A stretch of 64,000 nucleotides of DNA from Deinococcus sp. KNUC1210. Lineage in GTDB: Bacteria; Deinococcota; Deinococci; Deinococcales; Deinococcaceae. Both the position numbers and the translations under genes were made by a program. Below, piece by piece: positions 33,252 through 45,286 of the stretch (its first letter is position 1; each line of letters opens with the position of its first letter). The DNA is taken from assembly GCF_022344005.1 (NCBI RefSeq), contig NZ_CP092190.1, positions 2,371,001 to 2,435,000 of the forward strand, read 5' to 3'. The notes below the pieces were generated by a model, which was not told where the DNA came from, made no database searches, and saw only the letters and a list, made by a program, of their open reading frames with translations.

Positions 33252-34558
33252 CTACGCCAGGGGAAAGCTCAGCATGAATTCTGCGCCGCCCTGTGGGTGA
33301 TTGCGGGCTTCGATGGTGCCGCCCTGCGCTTCGACCAGTGCCCGCGCAATTGCCAGCCCCAGGCCGCTGCTCTGGCCGTGCTGCGGGTGGCGGGTGCGGC
33401 TGGCGTCGGCCCGGTAGAAGCGCTCGAAGGCCCGCGACAGGTCGCCCGGCTGGAATCCGGGGCCGTGGTCGCGTACCCGCAGCACCGCTCGCCCGTCTTC
33501 CTGGAGGGCGCTCAGGTCCAGGCGGCTGCGGGCGGGGGTGTGGGCGCGGCGTAGCGCAGGGCATTGTCGATCAGGTTGTTGAAGATCTGGGTCAGGCGGT
33601 CTGCGTCGGCCTGAATGAACAGCGGGCGAGGCGCGTCGAGGCTCAGTTCGGTGCCGGCGGCGGCGGCGCGGCCCGCGTGCGAAGAGGCGACGCCGCGCAG
33701 CGTACCCGCCACGTCCAGCCTCACCGGATGCAGGCTGAGGGCTCCACTTTCTGCCAGCGACAGCGTTCGCAGGTCGCTGACCAGCCGTGCCAGCAGCAGC
33801 ACCTCGCCGTGCAGCCGTGTCAGTCCGGCCTCGTCGGGCGTGCTCAGGCCGTCCTGCATCGCCTCGATCTCGCTTCTCAGCACGCTCAGCGGTGTACGCA
33901 GGTCGTGGGCGATGTCGGCCATCAGACCGCGCCGCCACGCTTCCTGCCGTGCCAGCCGGATGGTCAGGGCATTGAAGGTGAGCGTCAGCGTCTGCAACTC
34001 GTCGGCACGCGGGGGCACCTGCACCTGGACGCCGCGTTCTCCTGATTCCAGCCGCTGTGCTCCTTCGGTCAGGCGCACCAGCGGGCGGGTGATCTGCCGG
34101 GTCACGATGCCCGCCACGATGGCGGCCAGCAGCGCACTCAGCAGGGCGGCATTGGTCGCACTCCGGATGATCTCGCCGCCCAGCGCCGTGCCAGCCGCCC
34201 GGAACGTCGGATCGGCGAACCGCGCCCGCCAGGTGGCAGCGGAAGGTCCAGACGAAGCAGGAGTGCTGGCACCGTCTGAACTGCCCGTCTGCGTCGCCCC
34301 GGTCTGCCCGGTTCCGAGCTGCACCGACCCGATGCTGATCTCGGCCTTCGACAGCGCCCGGAAGATCGATCCCACCGTCAGCACGGAGCTGAGCGCCACC
34401 GCCAGCACCGCCACCAGCGCAAACATCCGGGTCAGGCGGGCACGCAGGCCAGTGCGTCGCCTGCGCCGTTTCTCCAGCTTTTCGCGGCGCTTGTGCACAA
34501 AGCGTTCGGCGCTGGAGCTCTCTACGACAGCTCTCCAGCGCTCATCCCTCCTGCTCAT
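33252..34558 (-). CDS. Sensor histidine kinase (apparent frameshift at a C run, 33534-33538)
   Basis: A two-component kinase of about 435 residues once one missing C is restored at the C run. A basic N-terminus is followed by a first membrane helix (~45-70), an extracytoplasmic loop and a second helix (~130-150), then a HAMP domain. The phosphoacceptor is in DIAHDLRTPLS and the N-box is NNLIDNALRY. Beyond the break come DHGPGF (G1), AFERFYRADASRT (F-box) and SGLGLAIARA (G2). The ATG overlaps the stop of the response-regulator gene upstream, so the pair is coupled. The stimulus is unknown. Confidence 0.87.
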
Positions 34559-35226
34559 GCCCGCAGCCGGTAGCCCACGCCGCGCACCGTTTCCAGCAGC
34601 TGCCCGCAGCCGCCCAGTTTGCGGCGCAGGTTCTTGACGTGGGCGTCCACCGCCCGCTCGTCGGTGCCGCGTTCCAGTCCGCCCAGCGCCGCCAGCAGTT
34701 CGGTGCGGCTACGAACATGGCCTTCCTCGCGGGCCAGGGCGGCCAGCAGGCGCAGTTCGGCGGCGGTCAGATCGAGCAGTTCTCCCCCGCAGCGGGCTTC
34801 GAAGGCAGCCAGATCGAGACTGAGTTCGCCCACCGTCAGCACGCCCTGAAGGGGAGCACTGCCCTGAGCGCGGCGCAGCACTGCCCGCACCCGCGCCACC
34901 ACCTCACGCGGGCTGTACGGCTTGACCACGTAGTCGTCGGCCCCGATGCCCAGGCCCACCAGTCGGTCGACCTCTTCATCGCGGGCCGTCAGCATGATGA
35001 TCGGCAGTTCCGACTCGGCCCGCACCCGCCGCGCCACCTCCAGCCCGTCCATGCCCGGCAACATCAGATCGAGCAGAATCAGCGCCGGACGCGCTGCCCG
35101 CCACAGTTCCAGCGCACGGGTTCCGCTGGCGGCGCGTTCGGTGTGGTAGCCCTCGCGCCGCAGGTACTGTTCCAGAATATCGGCCAGTCTGGCCTCGTCC
35201 TCGACGATCAGGATGGTGACGGACAT
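34555..35226 (-). CDS. OmpR-family response regulator
   Basis: A 223-residue regulator. The receiver domain has EDEARL at the N-terminus, the phosphoacceptor aspartate in ALILLDLMLPGMDG and the conserved Thr and Lys in IIMLTARDEE and DYVVKPYSPREV. The C-terminal winged helix contains LDLTAAELRLLAALA and RAVDAHVKNLRRKLG and ends RGVGYRLRA. It is the first gene of the pair with the kinase. TAGACT lies 9 nt before the ATG. Confidence 0.93.
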   Translation of the reverse strand: MSVTILIVEDEARLADILEQYLRREGYHTERAASGTRALELWRAARPALILLDLMLPGMDGLEVARRVRAESELPIIMLTARDEEVDRLVGLGIGADDYVVKPYSPREVVARVRAVLRRAQGSAPLQGVLTVGELSLDLAAFEARCGGELLDLTAAELRLLAALAREEGHVRSRTELLAALGGLERGTDERAVDAHVKNLRRKLGGCGQLLETVRGVGYRLRA

Positions 35227-35297
35227 GATGGCTGAAGTCTAAGCGTCGGAACGGGAGAGGAGCGGCACTGTGGCTGCTCTGAGCCAGTTCCGTGCGC

Positions 35298-35774
35298 TCA
35301 GGCTTCGTTCTCCCGGCTCAGATTGCGCTGCAATTCGGCGTACTGGTCGGCGTCGATCTCGCCGCGTGCGTAGCGTTCGCGGGCGATGTCGAGCGCCTTG
35401 TCGCCCAGCAGCCGGTCTGTCACCGACCCGTTTCCGAACAGGCCGCCTCCGCCGAAGAACCGTTCCCGGCCCTGCTGCCAGTTCTGTCGCCAGTCGTCCG
35501 GAGAGGAGCTGCCCTGTTGTCCCTGAGCCGCCTGCGAGGAGGGCTGGGAAGCTGCGCCCGCTGCGGCAGGCATGTTCTGTGCCCAGAACCGCTGACGTCT
35601 GCGCTGATGACGGCGCTTGCCACGCCAGAACAGGAACCCGCCCAGCAGCAGCAGCGGCAACAGCAGGCCCGGGCCGTGGTGCTGGTAGCCGGGTGCGTAG
35701 CCGTAGGGGGCGGGCGCGGCGTAGCCCTGGGTGCTGTAGGTCTGGGCGGGCGGGTTGTTGATGATCACGTCCAT
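35298..35774 (-). CDS. SHOCT-domain membrane protein
   Basis: A 158-residue protein. A Tyr/Pro/Gly-rich N-terminus precedes one membrane helix (LLLPLLLLGGFLFW) and a very basic stop-transfer segment (KRRHQRRRQR). A Gln/Ser-rich linker leads to a C-terminal SHOCT motif (IARERYARGEIDADQYAEL), which is a short helical oligomerisation element. Function is unknown. AGGAG lies about 9 nt before the ATG at 35774, so this gene is translated through a Shine-Dalgarno site. It is divergent from purA. Confidence 0.8.
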   Translation of the reverse strand: MDVIINNPPAQTYSTQGYAAPAPYGYAPGYQHHGPGLLLPLLLLGGFLFWRGKRRHQRRRQRFWAQNMPAAAGAASQPSSQAAQGQQGSSSPDDWRQNWQQGRERFFGGGGLFGNGSVTDRLLGDKALDIARERYARGEIDADQYAELQRNLSRENEA

Positions 35775-36075
35775 GTTCGTTTCTCCTGTGCCGAGCGCCT
35801 GAAGAGTGGGAAGCGGCGTCTCTGCGGCTGTCCAGAAGGTAGCCCCGGCTGCATGAACGGCGGCGGGAGCGTGTGTGAATGCCGTGTGAACGACGCAGCG
35901 GCCCACGGTTTCCTGAGAGCGGGTATTCACTGCACAGACAGCCCGCCGCTGTGCGTGCGCCGCTTCTGGTAACATCGGGTACGGTGCCGCGCACCGTGTT
36001 TTTTGCCGCCTGAGCCGATCAGGTTCGGCTGGACGAAGGAAGCAGAGATTGTGTGCGCGGCTTCAGGAGCATTCA
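35775..36075 (+). promoter_or_regulatory. purA leader: promoter, terminator-like hairpin and competing hairpins
   Basis: A -10 box TAACAT is at 35970-35975. Directly after the expected start point lies ACGGTGC-CGC-GCACCGT (35981-35997) followed by GTTTTTTG, a textbook intrinsic terminator about 80 nt before purA. Downstream, CCTGA/TCAGG (36009-36013, 36019-36023) and AGCCGA/TCGGCT (36013-36018, 36025-36030) are mutually exclusive hairpins. An AGGAG site then precedes the purA ATG. The arrangement suggests transcription attenuation. No known riboswitch class is recognised. The part from 35775 to 35969 holds the promoter side of the divergent SHOCT gene and nothing else I can name. Confidence 0.6.
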
Positions 36076-37293
36076 ATGCCTGGAATTGCAATTATCGGCG
36101 CACAGTGGGGAGACGAGGGCAAGGGCAAGATCACAGATTTTCTGGCCCCCAGAGCGCAGTTCGTGGCCCGCTATCAGGGTGGAGCCAATGCCGGGCATAC
36201 CGTGACCGCCAAGGGGCAGACCTTCAAGCTGAACCTGTTGCCCAGCGGTGTGCTGCATCCCGGCACCGTCAGCATCCTGGGTGACGGCATGGTGATCGAT
36301 CCCATGAAGTTCATGGAGGAGCGCTCCAACCTGCTGGCGGCGGGCCTGGAACCCGATCTGCGAATTTCCGACCGCGCTCATCTGGTGCTGCCCCACCACA
36401 AGTATGTCGATGGCAGGAAGGATTTCGTGGGCACCACCGGGCGCGGCATCGGCCCGGCCTACGCCGACAGAGCGCGGCGGGTGGGCATCCGCTTCGGTGA
36501 TCTGCTCGACGAGGCTGTGCTGGCCGAGCGCGTCGAACGGCTGCTGGAAGCCAAGCCCAACAGCACCCGTGACGCTGGCTGGGTCGATGCGGCGTCGGCC
36601 CTGAAAGACCTGGCCCCGATCCGCGATCAGCTTTCGCCCTTCATCTTCGATACCGGGTCGCAGCTCCGGCAGGCCATCAAGGACGGACACAACGTGCTGT
36701 TCGAGGGCGCACAGGCCACCCTGCTCGACCTGAACTACGGCACCTATCCCTTCGTCACCAGCAGTCACCCCACCGTCGGCGGCATCATCGTGGGCACGGG
36801 CGTCAGTCACAAGGCGCTGAACAAGGTGTACGGCGTTGCCAAGGCCTTCAATACCCGCGTCGGTCACGGCCCCTTCGTCACCGAGGTCTTCGGTGAGATG
36901 GAACTGCGGCTGCGCGGCGACGGGTCGCAGCCCTGGGACGAATACGGCACCACCACCGGGCGGGCGAGGCGTGTCGGCTGGCTCGATCTCGAACTGCTGC
37001 GCTACGCCGTGGACGTGAACGGTCTCGACGGGCTGGTCATCAACAAGATGGACGTGCTGGCGGGCCTGGACAGCGTTCCGGTCTGCACCGGCTACGACGC
37101 GGCGGGCGGCCCGGTGTTCCGTCAGATGAAGGGCTGGGCCACCACTGACGGCGCGACCAGCCGCGAGACGCTGCCGAAAGAGGCGCAGGCATACCTCGAC
37201 CTGATCGAAGAAACCGTCAACTGCCCGGTAGTCATCTTCTCGTGTGGTCCGGCCCGCGAGCAGACCTACGGCGCGGTGGACTGGAGCGTTTAA
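36076..37293 (+). CDS. purA: Adenylosuccinate synthetase
   Basis: A 405-residue enzyme that joins IMP and aspartate with GTP in AMP synthesis. The P-loop is GAQWGDEGKGKITDF at residues 8-22, and the IMP/Mg loop is YQGGANAGHTV near 34. Further conserved elements are TTGRGIGPAYADRARR, LFEGAQATLLDLNYGTYPFVTS, GPFVTE and the guanine-binding NKMDVLAGLD near 330. Length and motifs are complete. AGGAG lies 6-7 nt before the ATG. The hairpin-rich leader upstream may control it. Confidence 0.97.
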   Translation: MPGIAIIGAQWGDEGKGKITDFLAPRAQFVARYQGGANAGHTVTAKGQTFKLNLLPSGVLHPGTVSILGDGMVIDPMKFMEERSNLLAAGLEPDLRISDRAHLVLPHHKYVDGRKDFVGTTGRGIGPAYADRARRVGIRFGDLLDEAVLAERVERLLEAKPNSTRDAGWVDAASALKDLAPIRDQLSPFIFDTGSQLRQAIKDGHNVLFEGAQATLLDLNYGTYPFVTSSHPTVGGIIVGTGVSHKALNKVYGVAKAFNTRVGHGPFVTEVFGEMELRLRGDGSQPWDEYGTTTGRARRVGWLDLELLRYAVDVNGLDGLVINKMDVLAGLDSVPVCTGYDAAGGPVFRQMKGWATTDGATSRETLPKEAQAYLDLIEETVNCPVVIFSCGPAREQTYGAVDWSV

Positions 37294-37372
37294 GCGCCTC
37301 TGACCGGTCGGGCAGCGCAGGCAGCCCGGCTGATCTGGCATAAGCATGACAGTTAAAGGCCGGGCGGCTCTC

Positions 37373-37394
37373 TAGACTTCCTCATCTCAGGAGG
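37373..37394 (+). promoter_or_regulatory. folE promoter -10 and Shine-Dalgarno site
   Basis: TAGACT at 37373-37378 and AGGAGGT at 37389-37395 precede the folE ATG at 37401. The expected 5' leader is only about 17 nt and contains the strong ribosome site, so this gene is not leaderless. Confidence 0.6.
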
Positions 37395-37400
37395 TCTGCT

Positions 37401-38040
<640 letters not shown>

Positions 38041-38054
<14 letters not shown>

Positions 38055-38682
38055 CCCTGAGGCCCGACGGGGACGCACAGAGGCAGGAAAAACGGGGAAG
38101 CAGGGGAAGCATCGGCGGGTGATGCTTCCCCGTTTCTTGGAGTCCTGAACTTTCCAGCACGTCGCGCAGCACCCGCGCCGTCATGCCCCAGATATCGTGC
38201 CCATGCCACAGGTAATGCCAGATCGTGATCGGCTGACCGAGCGGGGAGATGCGTTCCTCGCCCCTGGGCACGATGGCCCGCAGTTCCGACAGCCGGGGCA
38301 GCAGAATCTCGGCCACTTCCGGCGTGGGCGTCAGCGACAGTTCGGCGGGCAGACGCGCCAGCACGGGCGTCACGTGGAATTTCATCGGCGTGAACACGTC
38401 GTCCAGCAGACCCAGCACCTGCACGCCTGCCGGGTTCAGCCCGACTTCCTCGTGGGCCTCGCGCACGGCGGCCTGCACGGCGGTTTCGCCGCTCTCCAGA
38501 CTGCCGCCGGGAAAGCTGATCTGGCCCTGGTGGGTCGGCAGATTGCTGGCCCGCACCGTCAGCAGGATGCGCGGATCGTCTTCCAGCGTCAGGCCCACCA
38601 GCACCGCCGCCTGCCGAAATTCGGGCAGATGCAGCGCCTGCCGTTCGCGCCCGGAAAGCCAGCGTGCAAAGGGGTCGCTCAC
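38041..38682 (-). CDS. CoA pyrophosphatase-type Nudix hydrolase (NudL/CoAse-like)
   Basis: A 213-residue Nudix protein. The combination [18 protein letters not shown] ahead of the box [11 protein letters not shown] is the signature of CoA-pyrophosphatase members (UPF0035), which cleave CoA to 4'-phosphopantetheine and ADP. The last 30 residues (after SSGLQETG) look unlike the family and run through the folE terminator hairpin to overlap the folE stop. The natural end may be nearer 38130 if a base is missing. The ATG overlaps the mazG stop (ATGA), so both form an operon. Confidence 0.83.
38103..38137 (+). terminator. folE terminator
   Basis: GGGGAAGCATC and GATGCTTCCCC form a perfect 11-bp stem with a 7-nt loop, followed by GTTTCTT. 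An alternative pairing uses AAACGGGGAAGCA at 38090-38102. It lies inside the 3' end of the convergent Nudix gene. Confidence 0.7.
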
Positions 38683-39323
38683 GCCTCTTCCGCACCGTCT
38701 GAAGCGGCGCTCAGGGCGTCCAGCGTTCGCCCGGTATGGGCACGCAGCGCCAGTTCCGGGTCAATTCCCAGGCTCCGCGCCCAGCCGACGACGGCCGCCA
38801 GCACCTCGGCCACCCCGTGTTCGTCGGGGGTCGCCCGGTGAATCGCCTGTTCCAGAGCGCTTTGTTCCTGTGCGGGGAATGCAGCGATCTTCTGTGCCTG
38901 CGTTTCGCGTGCCAGTGCGCCCAGCGCTGCCGGAACGCGCTCGGCGGCGCTGCGGGGTTTGCCGCCCCGCTCCTGCGCCTTGATCGCCTGCCAGTTGCTG
39001 ACCACCTCGTCTGAGCCGCTCACCACCACGTCACCGAAAATATGCGGGTGTCGCCGGATCAGCTTCTGCACGATGCTCTGTTCCACCTGTGCGTAGTCGA
39101 AGGTCCCGGCTTCCTCGGCAATCACGCTGTGAAAGGCGACCTGAAGCAGCACGTCGCCCAGTTCGCCGGGCAACTCGGCCCAGTCTTCCTTTGAAATCGC
39201 GTCCACCGTCTCGGCTGCTTCTTCCAGCAGATACGGGCGCAGGCTCGCGTGCGTCTGTTCCTGATCCCAGGGACAGCCGTCCGGAGCACGCAGGCGACGC
39301 AGAACGTCCAGCAGATGATTCAT
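38679..39323 (-). CDS. mazG: Nucleoside triphosphate pyrophosphohydrolase MazG
   Basis: A 214-residue all-alpha NTP pyrophosphohydrolase. The family start [25 protein letters not shown] leads to the metal motif [10 protein letters not shown] and [24 protein letters not shown] and [10 protein letters not shown] are further MazG landmarks. The C-terminal repeat domain is shorter than in E. coli and its catalytic glutamates are less clear. It hydrolyses non-canonical or excess NTPs. TAGCAT lies 6 nt before the ATG, and the gene is followed by the Nudix gene. Confidence 0.92.
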   Translation of the reverse strand: MNHLLDVLRRLRAPDGCPWDQEQTHASLRPYLLEEAAETVDAISKEDWAELPGELGDVLLQVAFHSVIAEEAGTFDYAQVEQSIVQKLIRRHPHIFGDVVVSGSDEVVSNWQAIKAQERGGKPRSAAERVPAALGALARETQAQKIAAFPAQEQSALEQAIHRATPDEHGVAEVLAAVVGWARSLGIDPELALRAHTGRTLDALSAASDGAEEA

Positions 39324-39444
39324 GCCGCCATGCTAGCGCCGCCGGCAGCCTCTCAGGCCGAAGATGACTGGCGGCTGAGCACGCCTGCCTGCTCCCTCAC
39401 GTGCAGCCCACGCGCCGTCAGCTTGGGTGTGTTGCACTGAGGAT

Positions 39445-39948
39445 ATGAAGACGCCTTTTCCCCGCCTCCTGACCATCGCTGCGCTGCTGACGCTGGGCGT
39501 GGCCGGGGCGCAGACCACCCCGCCCGCCCAGACCACCCCGCCTCCCCAGAGTGCTGCGGTCAACCCTTGGACGCAGGCCACGTTGCAGGCCGCCACCTAC
39601 GTCGTGATTCCTGCCACGCTGGAGGGAAACACCGCGCTGCTGAGCGCCGACCAGCAGAAGATCCTTCTGGACGCCATGCAGCGCGACAGCCAGAACGCCC
39701 TGCACCGCAAATACCCCGCCGCGAACTTTGCCACCGATCCCAACCAGCCCGGTGTGATCGTGGTCCATCCGGTGTGGACGGTGCCGGGTTCCCTGCTGCC
39801 CTGGAACAACTTTCAGGCCCGCCTGGAACTGAATCAGAGCGGCAACCGGGCGGTGGTCAACGATACTTTCGGCCTGCTGGAGGTCTGGCAGCATCAGGCC
39901 GACGCCGCCAACTACGTGTTTGACCGGGTCGTCAAGAAACTGCCCTGA
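39445..39948 (+). CDS. Secreted hypothetical protein
   Basis: A 167-residue protein with a clear Sec signal peptide (residues 1-22, LLTIAALLTLGVAGAQ). A short Thr/Pro/Gln-rich repeat follows (TTPPAQTTPP), then a mixed alpha/beta domain with VNPWTQATLQAATYVV and GVIVVHPVWTVPGSLLPWNN. No family is recognised. It probably acts in the periplasm or cell surface. GAGG lies immediately before the ATG; an upstream in-frame start (39427) would spoil the signal peptide. Confidence 0.7.
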   Translation: MKTPFPRLLTIAALLTLGVAGAQTTPPAQTTPPPQSAAVNPWTQATLQAATYVVIPATLEGNTALLSADQQKILLDAMQRDSQNALHRKYPAANFATDPNQPGVIVVHPVWTVPGSLLPWNNFQARLELNQSGNRAVVNDTFGLLEVWQHQADAANYVFDRVVKKLP

Positions 39949-40034
39949 ACCCTGGAAGTCCTCACTTCTTTACCTCATCTTCAGAGTGTCGCCGCACGCC
40001 TTCCGCTGCCAGGAAGGCGTGTTAGCTTGCCGCC

Positions 40035-40772
40035 ATGACAGCCAATTCATCTCCGTCTTCCGCTTCAGACACTTCCGGAGGCAAGAGCGCCTTTATCACG
40101 GGTGGCAGCAAGGGCATCGGGTACGCCACCGCCCAGGCACTGACGGGGGCGGGTTACCGCGTCACCATCACCAGCCGCAACGCAGACGAGGTGCAGGCCG
40201 CTGCCGCCGAGCTGGGGCACGAAGCGCGGGGAGCCGTGTGCGATGTGCGCGACTTCACGGCGCTTCAGGCGGCGGTGGATGCCCACGTGCAGGCCTTCGG
40301 TGGGCTCGACGTCCTGATCGTGAATGCCGGAGCGGGCGCGTTCGCCCCGGTGCAGGACATGACGCCCGAGCAGTGGAATACCATTCTCGACACCAATCTG
40401 ACCGGAGCCTTCTACACCGTCAAGGCGGCCATTCCTGCGCTGGCGCGTGCTCGCGGCTACATCATGCTCGTCAGCAGTCTGGCGGGCAAGAACCCGTTTG
40501 CGGGCGGCAGCGCCTACAACGCCAGCAAATTCGGCATGAACGGGTTTGCCGAGAGCATCATGCTCGACCTTCGCCCGCTGGGTATCAAGGTGTCGCAGCT
40601 GATGCCCGGCAGCGTGGCGACCGGTTTCGGCGGCCATACCCCCACCGACGCCGACGCCTGGAAGATTCAGCCGGAAGACCTCGCTCAGATCGTGCTCGAC
40701 CTGCTCGCCATGAACCCGCGCACCCTGCCCAGCCGCGTGGAGATTCGCCCGGCCCAGCCGCCGAAGCGCTGA
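40035..40772 (+). CDS. Short-chain dehydrogenase/reductase
   Basis: A 245-residue SDR. The cofactor loop is FITGGSKGIGYATAQ near residue 20 (TGxxxGxG), NAGAG is near 97, and the catalytic Ser-Tyr-Lys triad is in MLVSSLAGKNPFAGGSAYNASKF. SRNADEVQ at the second strand favours NADP. The C-terminus PSRVEIRPAQPPKR resembles 3-ketoacyl-ACP reductase-like SDRs, but the substrate is not known. TAGCTT lies 6 nt before the ATG. Confidence 0.9.
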   Translation: MTANSSPSSASDTSGGKSAFITGGSKGIGYATAQALTGAGYRVTITSRNADEVQAAAAELGHEARGAVCDVRDFTALQAAVDAHVQAFGGLDVLIVNAGAGAFAPVQDMTPEQWNTILDTNLTGAFYTVKAAIPALARARGYIMLVSSLAGKNPFAGGSAYNASKFGMNGFAESIMLDLRPLGIKVSQLMPGSVATGFGGHTPTDADAWKIQPEDLAQIVLDLLAMNPRTLPSRVEIRPAQPPKR

Positions 40773-40888
40773 GAGCGCCCACAGCTCCCGCAACTACACA
40801 TCTCCGGCGGGAATTTCTCCGACCCGTTAGGATAAAACAGCTTACATTCTGCCGTTCACACGGAACGGGAAATCCTCAGGAGGAATCT

Positions 40889-41632
40889 ATGTCTCTACTC
40901 GATATGCTCGGCGGTGTGCTGTCTCCTCAGGCTCTCAATTCGGCCACGCAGTCGGTCTCGGCCCAGGTCGGCACCACTCCCGAACAGACGCAGCACGCGA
41001 TTGAAGCCGCTGTACCGCTGATCCTGAGCGGTCTGACGCGCAACGCCCAGACGCCAGAAGGCGAGGCAGCCCTCGGCAATGCCCTGGCGCAGCACGACGG
41101 CACCGCCCTCGACAACCTCGGGATGGGTCAGCTTCCCAGCACGCAGGACGGCCAGAATATTCTGGGCCACGTCTTCGGCAGTCAGACGCCCGCCGCTGCC
41201 AACGCGGTGGCGCAGCGCAGCGGCATCGATCCCCAGATGGCGATGCAGATTCTGAGCATCGTCGCGCCCCTGGTGCTGGGCATGCTGGGCCGCAGCCAGG
41301 GCGGAGCGGGCGGCGCTCTGGGCGGTGGGCTGGGCAGCATTCTCGGCAGCGTGCTGGGCGGCAGCGCGTCGCAGTCGGGCGGTCTGGGGAGCATCCTGGG
41401 CGGTCTGCTGGGCGGTGCTCCGGCACAGGGGCAATCACAGGCGCAGTCGGGTGGCCTGGGCAACATTCTGGGTGGCCTGCTGGGCGGCGCACAGCCACAG
41501 ACCCAGGCCCAGCCACAGGCGCAGTCGGGTGGTCTGGGAAACATCATGGGAACGCTGAACAACGTTCTGGACAACAATGGCAACGGCAACGCCCTCGACG
41601 ATCTGGTGGGCATGCTGGGTGGCAGGCGCTAG
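40889..41632 (+). CDS. DUF937 (YidB-like) glycine-rich protein
   Basis: A 247-residue protein. Residues 1-150 match the DUF937 layout: MSLLDMLGGVLSP, QTQHAIEAAVPLILSGLTRNA, QNILGHVFGS and MAMQILSIVAPLVLGMLG. The C-terminal half is an imperfect tandem repeat of SGGLGxILGGLLGGA units separated by Gln/Ala-rich spacers. A strong AGGAGG lies 6 nt before the ATG. The function of DUF937 proteins is unknown. Long open frame upstream of 40889 on the same strand is not part of the gene. Confidence 0.83.
   Translation: MSLLDMLGGVLSPQALNSATQSVSAQVGTTPEQTQHAIEAAVPLILSGLTRNAQTPEGEAALGNALAQHDGTALDNLGMGQLPSTQDGQNILGHVFGSQTPAAANAVAQRSGIDPQMAMQILSIVAPLVLGMLGRSQGGAGGALGGGLGSILGSVLGGSASQSGGLGSILGGLLGGAPAQGQSQAQSGGLGNILGGLLGGAQPQTQAQPQAQSGGLGNIMGTLNNVLDNNGNGNALDDLVGMLGGRR
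41375..41546 (+). repeat. Imperfect tandem repeat inside the DUF937 gene
   Basis: Copies begin at 41375, 41447 and 41525 with TCGGGYGGYCTGG, giving units of 72 and 78 bp and a partial third. They encode SGGLGxIxGGLLGG plus a Gln-rich spacer. Spacer length differs between copies, so the number is likely to vary between strains. Confidence 0.8.
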
Positions 41633-41766
41633 CGACAGCTCGACACGAGAGCGGTGAGGCGGCCTGCCGGTCTGTGCAGCGGGAACGCGTTCCTTTTCGA
41701 AAGTGCCCCCGATTGTTCAAGTTACCGTCAGTTCCGTTGCACTGCTCTCACCCGGGGAGGCGTACA

Positions 41767-41880
41767 GTGAATGGCGTGAAGAAGGGTCTGAAAGAATTTT
41801 TCGACTGGCTCAGGGAAAGCCTGCGCGGTCAAGCTCAGCCGCAGCCGGTTCCTGTGCCAGTGCGCGTGCGCCAGCGCTGA
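41767..41880 (+). CDS. Small basic protein (37 residues)
   Basis: A short gene starting with GTG at 41767, preceded by GGGGAGG with 6 nt spacing, a near-perfect Shine-Dalgarno site. The product begins with an amphipathic helix (VKKGLKEFFDWLRESLRG) and ends with a Pro/Val/Arg tail (PQPVPVPVRVRQR). This could associate with a membrane or nucleic acid. A run of six T at 41934-41939 follows, though the hairpin before it is weak. No family is recognised. It lies alone between the DUF937 gene and rel. Confidence 0.55.
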   Translation: MNGVKKGLKEFFDWLRESLRGQAQPQPVPVPVRVRQR

Positions 41881-41948
41881 TCCACTCTGCTGCTCTCATC
41901 CTCGGCCTCAGGGCGCGTCCGCAAGGGCGCTCTTTTTTGGTGCGGCGT

Positions 41949-41977
41949 GGGGGGGTTCAGGGCGGCTGAACCCCCCC
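41949..41977. repeat. Perfect 12-bp hairpin upstream of rel
   Basis: GGGGGGGTTCAG and CTGAACCCCCCC pair perfectly around the loop GGCGG. There is no T-run on the plus strand. It lies just downstream of the small protein gene and about 65 bp before the rel promoter, so it may terminate or insulate. Confidence 0.7.
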
Positions 41978-42053
41978 GAGAGCACGCCCCTCCCGATCCT
42001 GCCCGGCGCAGAGGATTCCTGTGGCAGCCCGCGATTTCCTGTATCCTCCTGTG

Positions 42054-44342
<2,289 letters not shown>

Positions 44343-44410
44343 AGGGCCGACTGAATCCAGCTTCACAGGGTCTTTGCTGTTTCTAAACATGACGGCGCTA
44401 GCATCTGAAT

Positions 44411-45261
44411 ATGACATCTGCGCCTTCCTCGATCCCTGTGCCCACTGCCCAGACGACCCGGGGAGTGTGGCGGCTGTTGCGCGTGCTGTTTGGCCTGGCG
44501 ATGCTGGGTGTGGCCGTGCTGCTGGTGCTGCCGCCGCTGCTGGGGTATCCGAAGTACGAGGTCAAGGGCGGCATGCTCACGGTCCGCAGCATCGCCACTC
44601 ACCGCAGCGTGCCCGCGAGTACGCCGGTACAGCAGACCACGCTGCCCCCCTGACCAAAAGCATGGGAACGGCTGGCGGGGGTCTGTGTGTAGGCCGTTTC
44701 CGCGACACCTCGGGGCAGGTGTACGAGGTGTACTCCGACTGCTCTCCGGAGGTGCTGCTGTTCAGCGTGCCGGGCAGGAAGCCGCTGGCGATCACGCCGG
44801 GCGATCCGGCGGGCCTGCTGGCGACCCTGAAGAGTGGCGGAACGGGCACGTATTATCTGCCGCGCAGTTTTCACGTGCCGCTGAGCAGCTGGCTGCTGAC
44901 GGTGCCGCTGCTGCTGCTGGCACTGGCGGCGCTGCTGCCCCCGCCCACGCTGCGCTACTCGCTGACACCCGACGCGCTGCTGGTGCGCCGCCGCCTGGGA
45001 GTGGACCGCCTGCCCTACGCCGGTATGACCGTGCGGATGGCGCGGGGACAGCTGGGGATGCGGCTGCTGGGAACCGGGGTGCCCGGCTACCACACGGGTC
45101 TGTACGCCAGTGCCGACGGGCAGGTGATGGCGGGGGCCACCTCGGTCAGCGCTCCGGCCCTGCTGATCAAGAGCGGCTCGTTGGCGTATTACCTGACACC
45201 CGCCGACCCGCAGGCCCTGATGGCCGAACTCCAGAAGCGCGGCGCTACACTGCTGGCGTGA
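44411..45261 (+). CDS. Membrane protein with PH-like domain (apparent frameshift at a C run near 44646)
   Basis: About 283 residues after restoring one C in the run at 44645-44650. The first frame gives a membrane helix (VLFGLAMLGVAVLLVLPPLL) and stops after QTTLPP. With one more C it continues LTKSMGTAGGGLCVGRF. A small beta domain, a second helix (SWLLTVPLLLLALAALL) and a C-terminal part like bacterial PH domains follow (YSLTPDALLVRRRLGVDRLPYAGM). Function is unknown. TAGCAT lies 6 nt before the ATG. The two-helix plus PH layout suggests a membrane-anchored regulator. Confidence 0.65.
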
Positions 45262-45286
45262 CTCCGGCTCCTCTTCGCCCCGTGCC

